This document shows positions 24,419-33,627 of a DNA stretch of 64,000 nt, piece after piece. The DNA lies in the NCBI GenBank assembly GCA_028688905.1, contig JAQTXH010000002.1:269061-333060 (forward strand), read 5' to 3'. The first letter of the stretch is position 1. Each line of letters starts with the position of its first letter. A program made the position numbers and the translations under genes. Below the pieces are notes generated by a model. The model did no database searches and was not told where the DNA came from. It worked only from the letters and a program-made list of their open reading frames with translations. The stretch comes from Acidiphilium sp. Lineage in GTDB: Bacteria; Pseudomonadota; Alphaproteobacteria; Acetobacterales; Acetobacteraceae.

Positions 24419-25756
24419 CTATTTTTGAATGCTGCGCCGGAGACGCCAGGACGGCGCAAGGGGGCGGGGAGCATCAGGGAACTTTATCCGGCGGTCGGCT
24501 TGGATGGTACTGGGGGCCGGAACGGTTTGCAAAATGGCACCGAGGGCAGCGATCATCAGCAATAGCGTGTAGAACAGACTGTAGTAGCCGAGTGACAGAA
24601 ACGAACCGCCCACCAGAAACGCAATCATCGAAACTTCGATCATGCGGCACAACTCATCGATCCACCGCAGTGACGGGTCGCCGCGGGTTCGCCACCGAAT
24701 CCGGTGCAGTTTGATCACGCTGGCCACGTTCAGGGCGATGAAAATGAACAGAAAGGGGAAGCCGCCCTGGCTCAGGATTTGGAACCAGATGCTGTGGGTC
24801 GCGCGCTGGTTGGCCTGCGGGTAGTAGCGGTGGATGACCGAGGGTGTCGCAGTGGCCTTGAAACCGGCACCGGTCAGCGGGTTGGCCAACGCGATGCCGA
24901 ACGCCTGACGCCAGACGGTCAGCCGGTCGTTCGCCGAATTGGAATGATGGTAATTCTGAATCCCGTTCATCCGGCTCACCCATTGCGAGGGCATGACACC
25001 AACCGCCAGAATCAGGCCGAGCGCGATGAGAACGCCCGATCTGATCCGGCCTTTGCTGTTCCACCAGAGAAACGCGCTCATGGCGAACAGCGCGAGAAAC
25101 CCGCCGCGCGAATAGGTGCCGGCCACGGCGATGACGCAGAGCATCATGGCGGCGGCCATCCCGAACCGGATGACCCGGTGGGCGGAAATCACCCGCAGGT
25201 AGTTCATCAGGGGCAACACGGTCAGCAATGCGACCGCAAGCTGATTATTGTCGGTGAGGATACTGTTCGGTGGACCATAAACATGGTCGTTACCGCCGGT
25301 GAGCAGAGTGAAAATACCGCCCTTGACGCCATAATAGCCGATCGAGAGCACGATCAACCAGACCAGCGCGTGAATGCGCTTGCGGTTGGTCAGCAAGGCG
25401 GCGACCAGCAAGAGAAATCCGAACGATTTCAGCAGGTCGGTATAGACCGGCAGCACGATCGATGGCGGGGCAAGCGCGAAGATCGTGCTGATTGTGGCCT
25501 GGATCAGGAAACAGGTTATCAGGATCGTGATGCTGTTGACCGGGAATTTTTTTGGCTCCCGGTTGACGATGCAGCCAATCACCGTTGCCAGTGCCGCGAT
25601 CAGGGCGACCGGAAGGGTGCCGGTGATCCCAAAGGTTTCCTGCTGGGGACTCATGAAGGTGAAGCACTCGAACGCGATCACACCGGCCATCGGCCGGATG
25701 ACGGCCAGAGTGGTCAGGCTGGCCAGAAATGCGAGTAGAATTAGGCTGTGCAGCAT
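24419..25756 (-). CDS. O-antigen-ligase-like polymerase, exosortase A-associated
   Basis: A 445-residue membrane protein with about twelve segments. The stretch HVYGPPNSILTDNNQLAVAL with GTYSRGGFLALFAMSAFL and the periplasmic loop around DRLTVWRQAFGIALANPLTG are the pattern of the exosortase A system-associated O-glycosylation ligase family (Wzy/WaaL superfamily). It should polymerise or ligate the exopolysaccharide repeat units at the periplasmic face. It lies 26 bp downstream of prsT in the same operon. The naming as ligase is by family; substrate unknown. Confidence 0.88.
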   Translation of the reverse strand: MLHSLILLAFLASLTTLAVIRPMAGVIAFECFTFMSPQQETFGITGTLPVALIAALATVIGCIVNREPKKFPVNSITILITCFLIQATISTIFALAPPSIVLPVYTDLLKSFGFLLLVAALLTNRKRIHALVWLIVLSIGYYGVKGGIFTLLTGGNDHVYGPPNSILTDNNQLAVALLTVLPLMNYLRVISAHRVIRFGMAAAMMLCVIAVAGTYSRGGFLALFAMSAFLWWNSKGRIRSGVLIALGLILAVGVMPSQWVSRMNGIQNYHHSNSANDRLTVWRQAFGIALANPLTGAGFKATATPSVIHRYYPQANQRATHSIWFQILSQGGFPFLFIFIALNVASVIKLHRIRWRTRGDPSLRWIDELCRMIEVSMIAFLVGGSFLSLGYYSLFYTLLLMIAALGAILQTVPAPSTIQADRRIKFPDAPRPLAPSWRLRRSIQK

Positions 25757-25782
25757 CGCCGCTCGACCGGGCTTAGATCAGG

Positions 25783-28539
25783 TCAGGATTTGCCGAGGCT
25801 GGCATCGAGCTTTTCGGCGGCCGCGCGATCGGGGAAGTTTGCTTTGCCAGCGAGTGCTGGCTTCAGGATTGCCGTGGCCTTTGTCTTGTTGCCGGTTTGC
25901 GCCAGGACCGAGGCGTAGTGGTAGCTGACATCGGGGTCGTTGGGCATGCCCTGATGCGCCTGACCGAGCAGAACCAGCGCCTGTTTCGGATTGGTTTGAC
26001 GGGCGAGAATCCAACCCAGCGTATCGGCGATTTGCGGGGTAGGGCTGATAGCATAGGCGCGTGCCGCCAGGCCAGCGGCGTCTTTGCCATCATGTTTGCC
26101 GGCGATCCACGCCAAATTGTTGAGGGCCAGCACGTCGTTCGGGTTTTTTGCCAATGCGGCCTGGTAATGGGCGGCGGCACCCGGGAGATTGTTCGCGGCC
26201 AAAGCAATCTGACCCGCCGCGTTTTCCAGAGACGGCAGCAGCCCGAAAGCTGTGATGGCGGTGTTGAGTGTAGCCGCGGCACCCTGCTGGTCGCCGGAAA
26301 CCGCCTGAGCTTCGGCCAGGTTGAGCGCGGTCAGGGCCGAGGGGCTTGCCTGGTCGGCGTTCCGGAACGCGGCGACGGCTTGCTTTGGTTGATGTTCGGC
26401 CAAGTATAGCCTGCCCGGTAAGAGCAAAGATTCAGGCTGATGTGCTGGATCGGCGGCGAGTTTACGCGCGGCGGCGAGCGCCGCGGTCGCGCCGCCTTGT
26501 TTTAGAGCCAAACCGACTTGCGCTTGCAACATGACCGTATTGTGCGGCATGGCTTTCAAGCCGTCCGCGAGCACGGCCTGTGCTCCCGGCAGATCGCCGG
26601 TGCCTGCGTCGAGCCGGGCGAGGCCGAGCCGTGCGCCGATGTTTTGCGGATTGCGCTGAACAAGAGCCGCCAGATCGGTTTTGGCACCCTGGGTGTCATG
26701 GCGGGCGAGCGCGACCTGCGCCTTCGCGGCCAGGATGAGCGGATCGTTTTGCATCGCAGGGTTGACGCCGTCGAGCAAAGTGCGCGCTTGATCAAGCTTG
26801 TTGAGACGGAGGTCGAGACTGGCCAGATCGGCCACGAAAACCGGATTTCCCGGTGACCGCTTGCGCGCAGCCTCAAGGACGGCGTTGGTCTGGGTGAAAT
26901 TTCGGGTGCTGGCGAGCAGTGAGGCGAGGGCTGACACCGCAGCCTGATTGGTGGGGGCGGCCTTAACCGCGTTGGCGGTCACGGTTTCGGCTTCGGCTTC
27001 GTTGCCCTGGAGCAACGCAATATGCGCAACGCCGAGCATGGCGGCGATGTTACCGGGCTGGGCCTTGAGCGTGGCTTCGTAATCGGCGCGAGCGGCGGGC
27101 AGATTGAAGGCAGCCAGATCGAGTTCAGCGGACAGCAACGATCCCGCCGCCGTGCCTTTCAGTTTGTCGAGGCGGTCGATGGCGGCGCGCGCGGTGGATG
27201 AGTCGCCCGCAGCGATAGCCGATTGGGCGAGAGCCGCCTGGACGCCGGGATCGGCCGGGGCGAGCAGAGCCGCTTTCTGGAACCGGGCGACGGCGGTTTT
27301 CGGATTGCCGCCGGCCAGATCGAGTTGGCCAAGGTGGACGAGAGGGGCGGGATTCTCTGGTGCCAGGGTTGCCGCCTGGGTGAAATCAGCATGGGCTTGG
27401 GCGAGGTTGCCGAGGCTCTGCTCGGTCGCGCCGCGTAGCATCGTCAGGCCAAAATCATGCGCGGTGGCGGAACCGGCGGCGTCGATCGTGGATAATGCTA
27501 GATGTGGATGATGATTTTGCAGGGCGAGGGCCGCGAGCAGACGCCGCCCTGCCGGATCGACCGGAACGCGCGCGACGTAATGTGCCGCGGCCTCCTGGGC
27601 GGCACCGTTCTCGCCGAGATGGAACAGGGTTTCGGCTTGGAGGAAATAGGCGCCTGGAAGATCGGACATGACCGGCGACAATTGTTGCAGGACGGTTTGG
27701 GCCGGCTTCCACTTCTGCTGGGCAACATAAAGTCCGGCCTGAAGATAGAGCGCACCCACCGAACCGGGGGCGAGTTTCAGGATGGAGGTGATCTGGGTCT
27801 GGGCGGGGTCCTGTTGACCGGCGACAAGCAGCGCGTTCGCGAGGGTGATCCGCGCGGCGATATTGCTGGGGTCGCGCGTCAACAGGGCATTGAGGGTGGC
27901 GATCGCATCGTTGGGTTTGCCGGCAACGAGTTCGGCGCGGGCTTCGCTGAGGACCACCTGCGGATTGCTCGGGTCAAGCGATTTGGCGTGCGCGATGTCT
28001 TGCTGCGCCGCTTCGGCGTCGCCGCGGGCGAGGGCGACATTTTCGCGGGCCAGCCAGACCGCGGGCAGTTTGTTATCGAAACCCTCGGCCTTGCGCAGAT
28101 CGGCGGCGGCGCGATTGTCCTGGTGGAGCGCTTGTTCGGCGGCGGCGCGGCCTAATGCAAGACGAGCGGCGGTTTCGCCGGTGGCAGTGCCGATCGGAAA
28201 GTCATGCAACAAATCGATGTAGCGGCGCTGGGCCAGGTAGGATTGCAGGATCAGGCTGAGCGCGCGGTCCGGCTGGTAGCCTGCGGCGCGCGCCGCCCGG
28301 GCTTCACGCTCGGCCGAGACCGGGCTGCCGAGATCCAGATCGAGCTTGGCCAGCATGAGGTTTGCCGGGCCGTTGCCGGAGTGGTCGCGAAGATAGCTTC
28401 GCAGGACCAGCATTGCGTCACGCGGTTTGTCCTGGGAAATGTAAGTTTGCGCCCGGTCGACCGGATTGGCGTGCGCAATCCCCCCGCTCGCGGCGACAAA
28501 CGGCGTTGCCAGGAGAATGGTGCGGCAAAAATGTTTCAT
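25783..28539 (-). CDS. prsT: XrtA/PEP-CTERM system TPR-repeat protein PrsT
   Basis: A 918-residue exported protein: signal peptide to about residue 25 (ending GIAHANP), then some 20 tetratricopeptide-type repeats to the end. Examples are NGPANLMLAKLDLDLGSP, SVGALYLQAGLYVAQQ and NDVLALNNLAWIAGKHDG. Length and architecture match PrsT, thought to serve as a scaffold in exosortase-linked exopolysaccharide export. The ATG at 28539 overlaps the prsR stop (ATGA). An upstream in-frame extension to 29334 is the antisense-frame shadow of prsR and was rejected. Together prsK-prsR-prsT form one overlapping unit. Confidence 0.92.
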   Translation of the reverse strand: MKHFCRTILLATPFVAASGGIAHANPVDRAQTYISQDKPRDAMLVLRSYLRDHSGNGPANLMLAKLDLDLGSPVSAEREARAARAAGYQPDRALSLILQSYLAQRRYIDLLHDFPIGTATGETAARLALGRAAAEQALHQDNRAAADLRKAEGFDNKLPAVWLARENVALARGDAEAAQQDIAHAKSLDPSNPQVVLSEARAELVAGKPNDAIATLNALLTRDPSNIAARITLANALLVAGQQDPAQTQITSILKLAPGSVGALYLQAGLYVAQQKWKPAQTVLQQLSPVMSDLPGAYFLQAETLFHLGENGAAQEAAAHYVARVPVDPAGRRLLAALALQNHHPHLALSTIDAAGSATAHDFGLTMLRGATEQSLGNLAQAHADFTQAATLAPENPAPLVHLGQLDLAGGNPKTAVARFQKAALLAPADPGVQAALAQSAIAAGDSSTARAAIDRLDKLKGTAAGSLLSAELDLAAFNLPAARADYEATLKAQPGNIAAMLGVAHIALLQGNEAEAETVTANAVKAAPTNQAAVSALASLLASTRNFTQTNAVLEAARKRSPGNPVFVADLASLDLRLNKLDQARTLLDGVNPAMQNDPLILAAKAQVALARHDTQGAKTDLAALVQRNPQNIGARLGLARLDAGTGDLPGAQAVLADGLKAMPHNTVMLQAQVGLALKQGGATAALAAARKLAADPAHQPESLLLPGRLYLAEHQPKQAVAAFRNADQASPSALTALNLAEAQAVSGDQQGAAATLNTAITAFGLLPSLENAAGQIALAANNLPGAAAHYQAALAKNPNDVLALNNLAWIAGKHDGKDAAGLAARAYAISPTPQIADTLGWILARQTNPKQALVLLGQAHQGMPNDPDVSYHYASVLAQTGNKTKATAILKPALAGKANFPDRAAAEKLDASLGKS

Positions 28540-29948
28540 TGATTTTCGGGTTCCGTGGCCGTTTCGGGCTGATTGGGTGAATAGCCGCTTCTCACGAGAT
28601 CGGCGATGCCGAGTGACTCGATCAGTGCGTAGAGCGTCGGCCGGCTGACGCCTAGTCGCTTTGCCGCATTCGCGATCGATCCTTGCGCATGCATAAGTGC
28701 GAGTTGGATGGCTTCGCGTTCGGCGCGTTGACGCGCGGTTCGCAGGTCGACGACCGCGAGGTTGGCTGGGGTGAGTTCCAGATCGGACGGCTCGACAAAC
28801 CGGCCTTCCGCCATGATGGCACCCCGGCGGATGCGGTTTTCCAGTTCGCGAATGTTGCCGGGCCAGGAATGGGCGGCGAGGGCGGCGACCGCTTGGTCCG
28901 ACAGGCCGATGACGCGCCGGCCCGATTCGCGGGCGAAGCGGGACAGAAAATAGCGACCGAGCAAAACGGCGTCCCCCGGCCGTTCGCGCAGCGGCGGGAT
29001 ACGAACCGACACGATATTGAGCCGATAGAACAGATCCATGCGAAACCGCTGGGTTTCGACCAGTTGCTCCAAATTCTGATTGGTTGCTGAAACGATACGA
29101 GCGTCGACCGGGATCGATTTGCGCCCCCCGACCCGTTCGATGACGTGTTCCTGCAGAAAGCGCAGCAGCTTCACTTGCAGGCTTTGCGGCAGGTCGCCAA
29201 TTTCGTCGAGAAACAGCGTGCCTTTCTGGGCGAGTTCGACCCGGCCGAGGGTTTGGCGCACCGCCCCGGTGAAGGCCCCACGTTCGTGGCCAAACAATTC
29301 GCTTTCGAGAAGATGTTCGGGAATGGCACCGCAATTGATCGCGATGAAGGGGCCGGCCGCGCGGGGGCTGAGGTCGTGCAGAGCGCGGGCCAGGACCTCT
29401 TTACCTGTCCCGCTATCGCCGAGCAGGAGCACCGGGACATCGGTCTGGGCAAGTTTTTCGATGTCGCGGCAGATTTTCAGCATCGACTCGGCGGCAGTGA
29501 GCACGGTTTTGATCGGGCTTGATCCAGCCAGGGCGTTGAGCGTGCGATTTTCCGCCTCCAGGTCGAACAGCCTGAAGGCCCGGTCGACGATTAAACGTAA
29601 AACGTCGATATCGACCGGCTTTTCATAAAAATCATGAGCACCGTGGCCGATGGCGTGAATGGCGTTTCGCTTGGCACCATTGCCGGTAGCGACGATCACC
29701 TTCATGTCGGGGCAGATGGCAAGAAGGTCGTGCAGGGTTGCGAACCCTTCGGTCACGCCATCGGGATCAGGCGGTAATCCGAGGTCGATGACGGCCACCG
29801 CCGGACGCTCGCGGTCGAGGATCGTCAGTGCCTGGGCGCGCGAATTTGCGGTCAATACGGTGCGGCCCGGGAAGGCCCAACGGTATTGGCGGCACAAACC
29901 ATCATCGTCCTCGACGACCAGAAGCTTGTCACGGTCCTGAATGCTCAT
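28536..29948 (-). CDS. prsR: PEP-CTERM-box sigma-54 response regulator PrsR
   Basis: A 470-residue NtrC-type regulator. The receiver domain has the acidic pair EDDD at 13-16, phospho-acceptor Asp55 (VIDLGLPPD) and Lys110 (EKPVD). The AAA+ domain has Walker A GDSGTGKE (177-184), the sigma-54 contact loop GAFTGA (224-229) and Walker B LFLDEIGDL. A C-terminal Fis-type helix-turn-helix (SIANAAKRLGVSRPTLYALI) binds DNA. It overlaps prsK and prsT by ATGA at both ends. It is expected to switch on sigma-54 promoters of the exosortase/EPS genes; a candidate site lies at 33485. Confidence 0.94.
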   Translation of the reverse strand: MSIQDRDKLLVVEDDDGLCRQYRWAFPGRTVLTANSRAQALTILDRERPAVAVIDLGLPPDPDGVTEGFATLHDLLAICPDMKVIVATGNGAKRNAIHAIGHGAHDFYEKPVDIDVLRLIVDRAFRLFDLEAENRTLNALAGSSPIKTVLTAAESMLKICRDIEKLAQTDVPVLLLGDSGTGKEVLARALHDLSPRAAGPFIAINCGAIPEHLLESELFGHERGAFTGAVRQTLGRVELAQKGTLFLDEIGDLPQSLQVKLLRFLQEHVIERVGGRKSIPVDARIVSATNQNLEQLVETQRFRMDLFYRLNIVSVRIPPLRERPGDAVLLGRYFLSRFARESGRRVIGLSDQAVAALAAHSWPGNIRELENRIRRGAIMAEGRFVEPSDLELTPANLAVVDLRTARQRAEREAIQLALMHAQGSIANAAKRLGVSRPTLYALIESLGIADLVRSGYSPNQPETATEPENQ

Positions 29949-31957
29949 GCGATCACGAGTTTTGCGGTGTGGGATATCGGGTCGAGCGTCGGAAATCTCA
30001 ATTTGACGACGGTTCCGACCTTCGGCGTGCTGGAGATGACGACGGTGCCGCCGGCGGCATGCACCAGCTCACGGGCCTGAAAGGCCCCAAGCCCGAAGCC
30101 GCTGGCCTTCGAGGAGATGAATGGACGAAATAGTTGATCGCGGATGAAGGTGTCTGACATGCCGATGCCGCGATCCGTGATGGTTATGGCGACCATGTCG
30201 ACTTCGCGTTCGACCTGGACGGAAACGATCTGCCCGGGTGCCGAGGCGTCGATCGCGTTATCGATCAAGTGGTTCATGACCGCATCGAACGCGGCGGCCT
30301 CCATCGCGATGTCGGACGCCGGGTCGGCCACGTCGAGCACGACGCCGACCGCTCCTTTCGACCACGCGGCACAAGCGTTGAGCGCCCGCAGACGATCGAC
30401 GACAGGTAGGCGAACCGGCGGCGGGATTTCGGGTGATTTCAAACGGGTCAGCATCGACTGGATTTTGCCCACCGATCCTCGCAGGGTCGCCATCATATCG
30501 TCGCGGAAATCCGGATCGTTCATGTGATGATCGGCGTTCGAGATCAACAGGGCCAGTTGGTTGGCGACATTTTTGATGTCGTGCGCAACGAAGGCGAAAC
30601 GCTGGCCGGCCGCCGCAAAGCGCCGCGCTTCCGCGAGGGCTTCGGCGGCGCGGCGCTCTGCGAGCATCAGTGAGATTTCGCGTGCCACCACGCGCAGCAG
30701 TGCCACCGATTCCTCGTTCAGCGTGGTTCCGGCCCGGGGGGCACCGAGCAGCACCACGCCGAGAGGCACCGGCGAACGCGGATCGGGCAGGGCCAGCGCC
30801 AGCCAGCACGCAGGCGTCGTATCGATCGCGATGGAAGCGTACGCCCCGTCGAGCCGGCAATAGACCTCGCGACAAAGGTGGATCATCAGAGGATGGGCAT
30901 TGTCCAGCGGTGCTGCTGGGCCGCGCATGTTCCATTCGCCGGCATTGTTCAGGAGTAGGGTTTCCGAAGTGCCGTCACGCAGCATCAATACGCCCGACGG
31001 GCTATCGATCGTGTCGGCGAGAACTTTGATGACCCGTTGCGGCAGGCCGCCCTGCTCGATTGCGGCCAGGGTTTCGATGCAACGCAGCCATTCACGCCGG
31101 TAATCGTAGCGCTGGGCAAAAAAGTTGTCGGCGATTATCTGGCGTAGTTTCGAGCGGGCCGACCCGGAACTTGCCAGCACCGAGATCAGGACTATTCCGG
31201 AAAAAATGAGGGCGATTTCGAAGACTGAACCCCAGTCCTTGCCGTATCGCTGGAACAACGTTCCGGTGATGCCGAGGCCGACAAGAAAAGATCCGCCGAG
31301 GATCAGGCTGGTAGTGTAGAATGCGGCGCTGTGCGAGATCGTGACAAGGTTGCGCCACCGGCGCATCCGGTATTCCGTTCCGGCAAAGAGCGGCAGAACA
31401 ATCAAGTAGACGACCGCCTGCGCCTGAAGCAGATATGGTGACAGATGCCGATGTATGATGGCGTCGCCATAGAGCAAAAAAGTGAACAGTGCCATGGTCG
31501 CGATTGCGATCAGGGGCAAATTGATGTGCCAGCGGATGTCGTCGTCCGCGTTTCGATAGACATTTTCAATGAGAATCAAAGTGATGAGCGCAAAGAACAG
31601 GCGCGCCTCAATCACCAGGCCATCCGCCTGTAGCCAGATTGCGGTCGTACTAAGGACGGCAACGGCGGCAACCGCGATACCGCAGCCGATCATGATCCGG
31701 GTGGCAAGCCGTACCTTCGCATTCGGGGCGGTGCTGAAGCGCCGTTCGAGCGCGCCGATGGCACCGATCCAGCCGGAGGCCTGAATGAACCAGGCCGCGG
31801 TCTGCAGGTTGGGTGCCGCGATCATGCTGACGGCCCAGAGCACCGTCAGGAACGCCGCCATCGCCATCGGCTGGGCGTGTCGCCGTAGGGTCAGACCAAC
31901 GCCGAGGGCGGTGTAACTGATGCCGGCACCGGCATAAATCAAGGCGGTGAGCGTCAT
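29945..31957 (-). CDS. prsK: XrtA/PEP-CTERM system histidine kinase PrsK
   Basis: A 670-residue membrane kinase, cognate to PrsR. About eight membrane segments fill residues 1-270. A GAF-like domain (about 300-430, PSGVLMLRDGTSETLLL) precedes the kinase core: H box VAHDIKN with His459, N box MNHLIDNAID, GIGMS and the closing GFGLGAFQARELV, GTVVISS. The chosen ATG (31957) follows GATAGG and coincides with the first hydrophobic segment. An in-frame start at 32014 would overlap the upstream gene. The stop overlaps the prsR start. The input signal is unknown. Confidence 0.92.
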   Translation of the reverse strand: MTLTALIYAGAGISYTALGVGLTLRRHAQPMAMAAFLTVLWAVSMIAAPNLQTAAWFIQASGWIGAIGALERRFSTAPNAKVRLATRIMIGCGIAVAAVAVLSTTAIWLQADGLVIEARLFFALITLILIENVYRNADDDIRWHINLPLIAIATMALFTFLLYGDAIIHRHLSPYLLQAQAVVYLIVLPLFAGTEYRMRRWRNLVTISHSAAFYTTSLILGGSFLVGLGITGTLFQRYGKDWGSVFEIALIFSGIVLISVLASSGSARSKLRQIIADNFFAQRYDYRREWLRCIETLAAIEQGGLPQRVIKVLADTIDSPSGVLMLRDGTSETLLLNNAGEWNMRGPAAPLDNAHPLMIHLCREVYCRLDGAYASIAIDTTPACWLALALPDPRSPVPLGVVLLGAPRAGTTLNEESVALLRVVAREISLMLAERRAAEALAEARRFAAAGQRFAFVAHDIKNVANQLALLISNADHHMNDPDFRDDMMATLRGSVGKIQSMLTRLKSPEIPPPVRLPVVDRLRALNACAAWSKGAVGVVLDVADPASDIAMEAAAFDAVMNHLIDNAIDASAPGQIVSVQVEREVDMVAITITDRGIGMSDTFIRDQLFRPFISSKASGFGLGAFQARELVHAAGGTVVISSTPKVGTVVKLRFPTLDPISHTAKLVIA

Positions 31958-31982
31958 GGCTGGCCTATCGCCCGCCAGGAAA

Positions 31983-32897
31983 TCAGCGAGCCCCCTCCCG
32001 TAAAATGATGACACGAATGGTCGCGATACAAATTCTGAGGTCGAGACTAAGGCTGCGATGCTTAATATAATATAAATCGTACGCCAATTTGCGGCGAGCG
32101 TCCTCGACTGAGGCCCCGTAGGGGTAATTCACCTGTGCCCAGCCGGTGATGCCGGGCTTGGCGACGCTGCGGTCGCGATAATGCGGAATTTGCGCCGCAA
32201 GATTGTCGACGAAATGCGGCCGTTCTGGACGAGGGCCAATGACGCTCATTTCACCTTTGAGGACGTTCAATAACTGGGGAAGTTCGTCGATTCGCAAAAG
32301 CCGCAGGATGATGCCGATACGGGTCACCCGGGGATCGCGGCGGGTGGCCCATACCGGGGTGCCGGCAGCCTCCGCATCAACCCTCATGGTTCGGAATTTG
32401 ATGATTTCAAACGGATTTTCGAACAATCCGACGCGGGTTTGTCTGTAAAAGACGGGTCCGGGGCTATCAAGTTTGATCAAAAGCGCGGTCACCAGGAGGA
32501 CGGGTGCCGTGATCAGTATGATTGTGAGGCTCAAAACGATGTCGGCCACGCGCTCAACGGCCCGCTGGATTACGCCGACGCCCAATGTGTTACCATAGGC
32601 AAGCCAACCATTGGAAAGACGGTCGATGTCGATCGATTTCGAAGAGATTTCGCGAAATTCAATTTCATTGAAAATGCGAATTCCTGCGGTGCGGCACCGG
32701 ATCAGGGCCTGATCGTCAACCAGGGGCCGGAATTCCGATGGCACCACAATGGTGGTGACGCCCTGGCGCTTCAGGTCTCGGGCGTCGATGGTGCGAAAGT
32801 TTTCGCAGGTAATCGACGTGATTTGCGGGGAGGCGGCACCTGGATGATGTGCCCTGATGTCTCCGAATGAAACAACGGCAGAATTGATTGTGTTCAT
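31983..32897 (-). CDS. Exopolysaccharide sugar-1-phosphate transferase lacking the usual N-terminal membrane region
   Basis: A 304-residue member of the bacterial sugar transferase (WcaJ/PssY-like, XrtA-associated) family that places the first sugar phosphate on undecaprenyl phosphate. The catalytic domain is complete: SPGPVFYRQTRVG, EIIKFRTMRVDAE, RIDELPQLLNVLKGEMSVIG with PRPERP, and the LSLDLRI tail. One membrane helix (VADIVLSLTIILITAPVLLV) precedes it. Full-length relatives are about 460 residues with four or five N-terminal membrane helices; these are missing. Upstream in the same frame a TAG occurs within 30 bases, in AT-rich DNA. Either it is a short form (as in PglC) or a 5'-truncated gene. 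Confidence 0.87.
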   Translation of the reverse strand: MNTINSAVVSFGDIRAHHPGAASPQITSITCENFRTIDARDLKRQGVTTIVVPSEFRPLVDDQALIRCRTAGIRIFNEIEFREISSKSIDIDRLSNGWLAYGNTLGVGVIQRAVERVADIVLSLTIILITAPVLLVTALLIKLDSPGPVFYRQTRVGLFENPFEIIKFRTMRVDAEAAGTPVWATRRDPRVTRIGIILRLLRIDELPQLLNVLKGEMSVIGPRPERPHFVDNLAAQIPHYRDRSVAKPGITGWAQVNYPYGASVEDARRKLAYDLYYIKHRSLSLDLRICIATIRVIILREGAR

Positions 32898-33627
32898 GGT
32901 CTGGTCGTAGCCGTCCCTGTTAAAAGCGTTAATCTATAAAAGATTAAATTATAGAATATTAGAAATCGCAAATGCCTCAGAATTCGATCCCAAAAATCAA
33001 TACAGCCGTTGAATACGCTAAAGGCTTTCGCCTTGATATTTGAGATGCAAAGTCATTGAATATATTGATGCTATATCACATCGAAATAGATGGACTCCGT
33101 CTCTATAAAAATTCAGTTAGTTAAAAATATAATCCTTATAGCTTGCAACGTGCAGGTGCGTCTTAAAATCCGAATTCAACACAAAACTCATAATGTTTAA
33201 GAGCTGGCGTTGTTATAACGGAAACAAAAAAAATCAATTAAATATTGGATTTACAAAGAAATTTTCGCTCGTCCAAAAATAATTCCGTAGGTTATCGTCA
33301 AACATTTTTTCGCTGCGATGTTATATGAATTTGTCAGAATTGTCTGTTAACAAATTATCGCCAGGACGTCAATCGGGGAATCTATAGCAACTATCTGGTT
33401 GCCAGCAGGCTTGTAAAAAACCATCCGTACATAATGTATTATGTACAAAATAGTTAAAATTGATATCTGTCTCGAATATTGATCGGTTGGGGATTTGCGT
33501 ATTTTTCTGACAAAATTTTCGAGAGCGTTAACGCCTTCGGTTGTGAATTATGCTACGTCCCGCTATGGTGAGCAGATTGTGAGCGTCCGTTAGGGCGACT
33601 GTTATGACATTCATTTGAGAGATTTTG
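32898..33627. promoter_or_regulatory. 730-bp AT-rich divergent regulatory region of the exopolysaccharide locus
   Basis: It separates the minus-strand arm (sugar transferase to GT4) from the plus-strand arm (export to exosortase). AT content is far above the rest of the window from about 32925 to 33550. There is no coding frame. It should contain the promoters for both arms; one sigma-54-like element is visible at 33485-33498. Runs of A and T (for example ACAAAAAAAATCAATTAAATA-like stretches near 33225) suggest bendable DNA and nucleoid-protein binding. Confidence 0.7.
33485..33498 (+). promoter_or_regulatory. Candidate sigma-54 (-24/-12) promoter for the exopolysaccharide export operon
   Basis: GGTTGGGGATTTGC has the invariant GG and GC separated by ten bases and an intact TTTGC -12 block. 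The -24 block is weak: GGTT, not TGGCAC. Its position, about 130 bases before the Wza-like gene, and the presence of the sigma-54 activator gene prsR nearby support it. Not verified. Confidence 0.3.

Noticed and set aside
28540-29334. Upstream in-frame extension of prsT giving a 1183-residue product
   Set aside because: The added Arg/Pro-rich part is another frame of prsR, and prsT has its own ATG overlapping the prsR stop followed by a signal peptide.
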